The notes beneath the pieces were generated by a model that was not told the origin of the DNA, made no database searches, and was given only the letters and a program-made list of their open reading frames with translations. Position numbers and translations under genes: made by a program. Below are positions 5,867-7,990 of a stretch of 7,990 bases of DNA, in pieces. Every line of letters begins with the position of its first letter. The first letter of the stretch is position 1. Origin of the DNA: an uncultured Saprospiraceae bacterium (GTDB lineage Bacteria > Bacteroidota > Bacteroidia > Chitinophagales > Saprospiraceae); NCBI GenBank assembly GCA_937959095.1, contig CALGLY010000134.1:1-7990 (forward strand). The letters are read 5' to 3'.

Positions 5867-5886
5867 AGGCATATCTGCCTGTTTTT
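5867..5886 (+). terminator. Weak terminator-like hairpin
   Basis: AGGCA at 5867-5871 pairs with TGCCT at 5876-5880 across a TATC tetraloop, followed by GTTTTT. The stem has only five pairs, but the GC-rich stem and T-tract are in the right order for an intrinsic terminator. It could end a transcript from the small ORF. Confidence 0.3.
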
Positions 5887-6024
5887 CATGTAAATGCTCT
5901 AAATTTTCAAATCTTTTTGTCTAGGCAATTTTTTTCTCCTTTTTTAAATTATTTTCTAGAGTGGTTTTAAATCTTTTAACACCCGCTTTCCATTTTTCTA
6001 TTTAAAATTCTGTTTTATAATTCT

Positions 6025-6032
6025 TACCTTTG
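6025..6032 (+). promoter_or_regulatory. Candidate -7 promoter element for the metalloprotease gene
   Basis: TACCTTTG is a full match to the Bacteroidota -7 consensus TAnnTTTG, 134 bases upstream of the ATG at 6167. No TTG is seen at the expected -33 position. Transcription from here would place the inverted repeat at 6095-6126 in the 5' leader. Confidence 0.5.
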
Positions 6033-6094
6033 AAATCTGAATCTCACCATCAGTAGAAGTTTAAAACTTAGAATTCGACATCTGCCTTTTATAA

Positions 6095-6126
6095 TAACGC
6101 TATTATAATTCATGATGATAGCGTTA
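6095..6126. promoter_or_regulatory. Strong inverted repeat in the leader of the metalloprotease gene
   Basis: TAACGCTAT at 6095-6103 is exactly inverted as ATAGCGTTA at 6118-6126. The stem can grow inwards by a G-U pair and two A-T pairs to about 12 bp, leaving an 8-base loop. It lies 40 bp before the ATG at 6167 and about 60 bp after the candidate -7 element. There is no T-tract, so an operator or an RNA leader hairpin is more likely than a terminator. Confidence 0.5.
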
Positions 6127-6166
6127 GGTAATATTCCATTTAAATAAACAAAATTCAGTTCCAATT

Positions 6167-7990
6167 ATGAGACTGTACTACTTTACATTTTTGATGCTAT
6201 TGTGTAGCATCAGTAATCTGCTAGGTCAAAATACCGCTACGGATGCCGTAAGTTTATTTGCACCAACAGAAGAATTATCCAGTATAGAAAAGCAACAGCT
6301 TTTAAACCAAAATTATCTTACAAAAGCCGATCTATTCAGTTTAGATGAAGTTGCTTTGCAAACTTTATATGCTGAAAATAAGGCAAGCCTTACGTTCCGT
6401 ATTCCTACAAGATCGGAAGAAGCAATTGTACTAGAACTTGAGGAAGTTCAAGTAACAAGCTCTAACTTTAGAGTATCCAATTCCAATGATGTAGCACAAC
6501 CTTATCAAGCGGGGCAGCACTATCGAGGAAAGGTAGTGGGACAGACGCAATCTATGGCGGCTATCAGTATTTTTGAAGGTGAAGTGATGGGGATAATCGG
6601 CTTTGAGGGCAATACCTATAATCTCGAAAAACTACATAGTTTAGCAAAGCGTACTAGCACGGATCAATATATTCTTTATAGACATGAAGATGTGACAGAA
6701 TTGCCCCATTTTGAGTGTCATACGCCTGATGAACCGACAGATTTGCGCTTACCAAATCCAAATAGAAGAACGATTAGTCCGCAAGAAAAATCAGGTAGTA
6801 TTGTTCCAGTTAATGTGTACATAGAGTGCGACAATAAGATGTATCGTGATTTAGGTTCTAATGTACAAGAGACCGTAAATTTCACAACAGGACTATTCAA
6901 CGTAGTAGCGGGTTTATTCGAGGATGCAGGCGTAATTGTACAGATTTCTGAAATAAAAGTATGGGAAGTAACTGACCCTTACGAAGCAAATAGCAGTAAT
7001 GCCACATCAAGCAATTCCTTAGATAAATTTCAATGCCAAGCCTCTTCTTATAATGGACGTATCGCGCATTTACTTTCTACAGGCACAAGAGGTTTAGGTG
7101 GCTTGGCGCAGCGTCCTTCTTATCGATTTTGCCCGAATGCTTCCACGAATCATGGCTTTTCTAATATAGATAGAACCTATAGTCCGAACCTAAGTGCGAA
7201 TTCTTGGAGTGTGAATGTATTGGCGCATGAGATGGGGCATCAAATGAGTTCAGATCATACCCATGCTTGTGCTTGGAATGATGATGATACGACAATTGAT
7301 GATTGTGGTAATTTAGATCAAATCAGAAACAATCAAGATGATGATGGCGATGGCGAAGTAGATGAATTTGATGAAGCAGAAGGGGGCAATTGTTGGAATG
7401 GTAATAGCCCAAAGATTCCTAACAAAGGAACAATCATGAGCTACTGCCACTTGCGTGCAGGAAATGGTGTTGATTTAACGCTTGGTTTCCACCCACAGGT
7501 GCGGGAGCGAATGAGTGGTTTTGCGAATAGTTGCATTAGTGAAGACTTGCCTTGTGTAGCACCTACAGCAGACGAAATTTTAATCGAAGAAATTACAGAA
7601 TTTAGTGCGAAAATAACTTGCACCAAGACGGAAGGGATTGGCTTTTGGAGCTTCGCTTATCGACTAGCAGGAACAGAAGAATGGATAGAACCAGAAAATT
7701 TTACACAAAATAATTTTATTGTTTTTTCAGATTTAACTCCAAATACGAATTACGAATTACGAATTCGTATTGCTTGTGAATATGAAGGTGATTTTATCGT
7801 TGCAAGAACTGCGTCTTGTTCAGGTGCAGGTATCGGATTTAAAACCCTTGGCATCACAGCTTGTACAGGCTTCGATGTAATGCTTAGTGATAATGTAACC
7901 GACCCAACTTGTGGCGATAGCAATGGTAGTGCAACGATAAATATTATAGAAGGGACAGCACGCTATGATATTGCTTGGGAAGGACCAACG
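6167..7990 (+). CDS. Secreted metzincin-like zinc metalloprotease with FN3-like and SprB-like domains (C-terminus beyond window)
   Basis: The frame is open for 608 codons to the window edge. Residues 1-21 are a signal peptide (MRLYYFTFLMLLCSISNLLG). Residues 22 to about 190 look like a propeptide, including YRGKVVGQTQSMAAISIF, as in reprolysin-like (M12B) zymogens; Cys184 in FECHTPD could be a cysteine switch, which is speculative. The catalytic domain (about 205-455) has HEMGHQMSSDH with zinc ligands His354, His358, His364 and base Glu355, and a Met-turn GTIMSYC with Met424. The usual Gly of HExxHxxGxxH is Ser361. Between these motifs sits an EF-hand-like loop (391-402). An FN3-like domain follows (about 465-561, with SDLTPNTNYELRIRI), then the start of a SprB-like repeat (about 563 on: VTDPTCGDSNGSATINI). 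Such proteins often end in a type IX secretion signal; that part is not visible here. Likely an extracellular or surface protease. Confidence 0.9.
   Translation, partial: MRLYYFTFLMLLCSISNLLGQNTATDAVSLFAPTEELSSIEKQQLLNQNYLTKADLFSLDEVALQTLYAENKASLTFRIPTRSEEAIVLELEEVQVTSSNFRVSNSNDVAQPYQAGQHYRGKVVGQTQSMAAISIFEGEVMGIIGFEGNTYNLEKLHSLAKRTSTDQYILYRHEDVTELPHFECHTPDEPTDLRLPNPNRRTISPQEKSGSIVPVNVYIECDNKMYRDLGSNVQETVNFTTGLFNVVAGLFEDAGVIVQISEIKVWEVTDPYEANSSNATSSNSLDKFQCQASSYNGRIAHLLSTGTRGLGGLAQRPSYRFCPNASTNHGFSNIDRTYSPNLSANSWSVNVLAHEMGHQMSSDHTHACAWNDDDTTIDDCGNLDQIRNNQDDDGDGEVDEFDEAEGGNCWNGNSPKIPNKGTIMSYCHLRAGNGVDLTLGFHPQVRERMSGFANSCISEDLPCVAPTADEILIEEITEFSAKITCTKTEGIGFWSFAYRLAGTEEWIEPENFTQNNFIVFSDLTPNTNYELRIRIACEYEGDFIVARTASCSGAGIGFKTLGITACTGFDVMLSDNVTDPTCGDSNGSATINIIEGTARYDIAWEGPT
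7337..7375 (+). other. EF-hand-like calcium loop coding segment inside the catalytic domain
   Basis: Residues 391-403 read DDDGDGEVDEFDE. Asp391, Asp393, Asp395, Gly396, hydrophobic Val398, Asp399 and Asp402 fall on positions 1, 3, 5, 6, 8, 9 and 12 of the EF-hand loop. The segment lies between the third zinc histidine (364) and the Met-turn (424), flanked by Cys383 and Cys409, which could clamp it. Calcium binding is inferred from the pattern. Confidence 0.55.
7744..7769 (+). repeat. Three tandem TACGAAT heptamers ending in a 12-bp palindrome, within coding DNA
   Basis: TACGAAT occurs three times head to tail at 7744-7764. The last copy extends into the perfect palindrome TACGAATTCGTA at 7758-7769. 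The segment encodes TNYELRIRI of the FN3-like domain, so a conserved protein motif is written with a tandem DNA repeat whose 7-bp unit is out of step with codons. Confidence 0.7.

Larger units (their letters stand above)
5748..6166. other. 419-bp region without a gene, leader of the protease
   Basis: I see no coding frame of note on either strand here. The left half holds the two weak stem-loops at 5784-5808 and 5867-5886. The middle (about 5885-6020) is a T-rich, featureless stretch. The right part holds a -7 promoter element at 6025-6032 and a strong inverted repeat at 6095-6126 before the metalloprotease start at 6167. Confidence 0.6.

Noticed and set aside
6718..7626. Short minus-strand frames across the metalloprotease gene
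   Set aside because: The plus frame is open throughout with signal peptide, zinc motif and Met-turn; the antisense frames show no motif.

Overview
The window looks like chromosomal DNA of a member of the Bacteroidota. It is AT-rich and lacks clear purine-rich ribosome binding sites. Two places carry the phylum's TAnnTTTG-type -7 promoter element. The gene families (DUF5694, DUF4230, LytS/LytTR pairs, the GESW-type GbsR/MarR regulator, and a secreted metalloprotease with a SprB-like repeat) are typical of that phylum. I would not name a genus. The protease architecture and the periodic intergenic repeats would fit gliding or marine lineages such as Saprospiria, Cytophagia or Flavobacteriia.

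Layout: 1-363 (minus) is the N-terminal part of an exported DUF5694 protein cut by the window edge. 364-639 is a regulatory gap with three 21-bp-spaced repeats that match the geometry of LytTR binding sites. 640-2399 is an overlapping two-gene operon: a membrane LytS-type histidine kinase and its LytTR response regulator. 2392-2507 is an unusual array of degenerate 8-bp units, five reading rightwards and eight reading leftwards, that fills the gap before a RimK-like ATP-grasp ligase whose real start is most likely 2513. 3350-3938 is a 589-bp stretch with no convincing gene; it holds a possible degraded reading frame, a promoter element and paired inverted repeats before the next gene. 3939-4271 is a cysteine-free ArsR-type regulator followed by a good intrinsic terminator. 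4400-5026 is a membrane-anchored DUF4230 protein, convergent with a GbsR/MarR-type regulator at 5069-5569 (minus). A possible 42-residue single-span membrane peptide (5619-5747) lies divergent to that regulator. After about 420 bp without a gene, 6167-7990 is the first 608 codons of a secreted metzincin-like metalloprotease followed by an FN3-like domain and the start of a SprB-like repeat. It runs off the right edge.

The genes do not form one pathway. The kinase and regulator are clearly a functional pair and may autoregulate through the upstream repeats. The RimK homologue is codirectional and may share their transcript across the repeat array. The other genes appear to be independent transcription units. 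The items most worth a second look are the head-to-head octamer array, the candidate LytTR operator, the calcium-loop insertion inside the protease catalytic domain, and the small membrane ORF.
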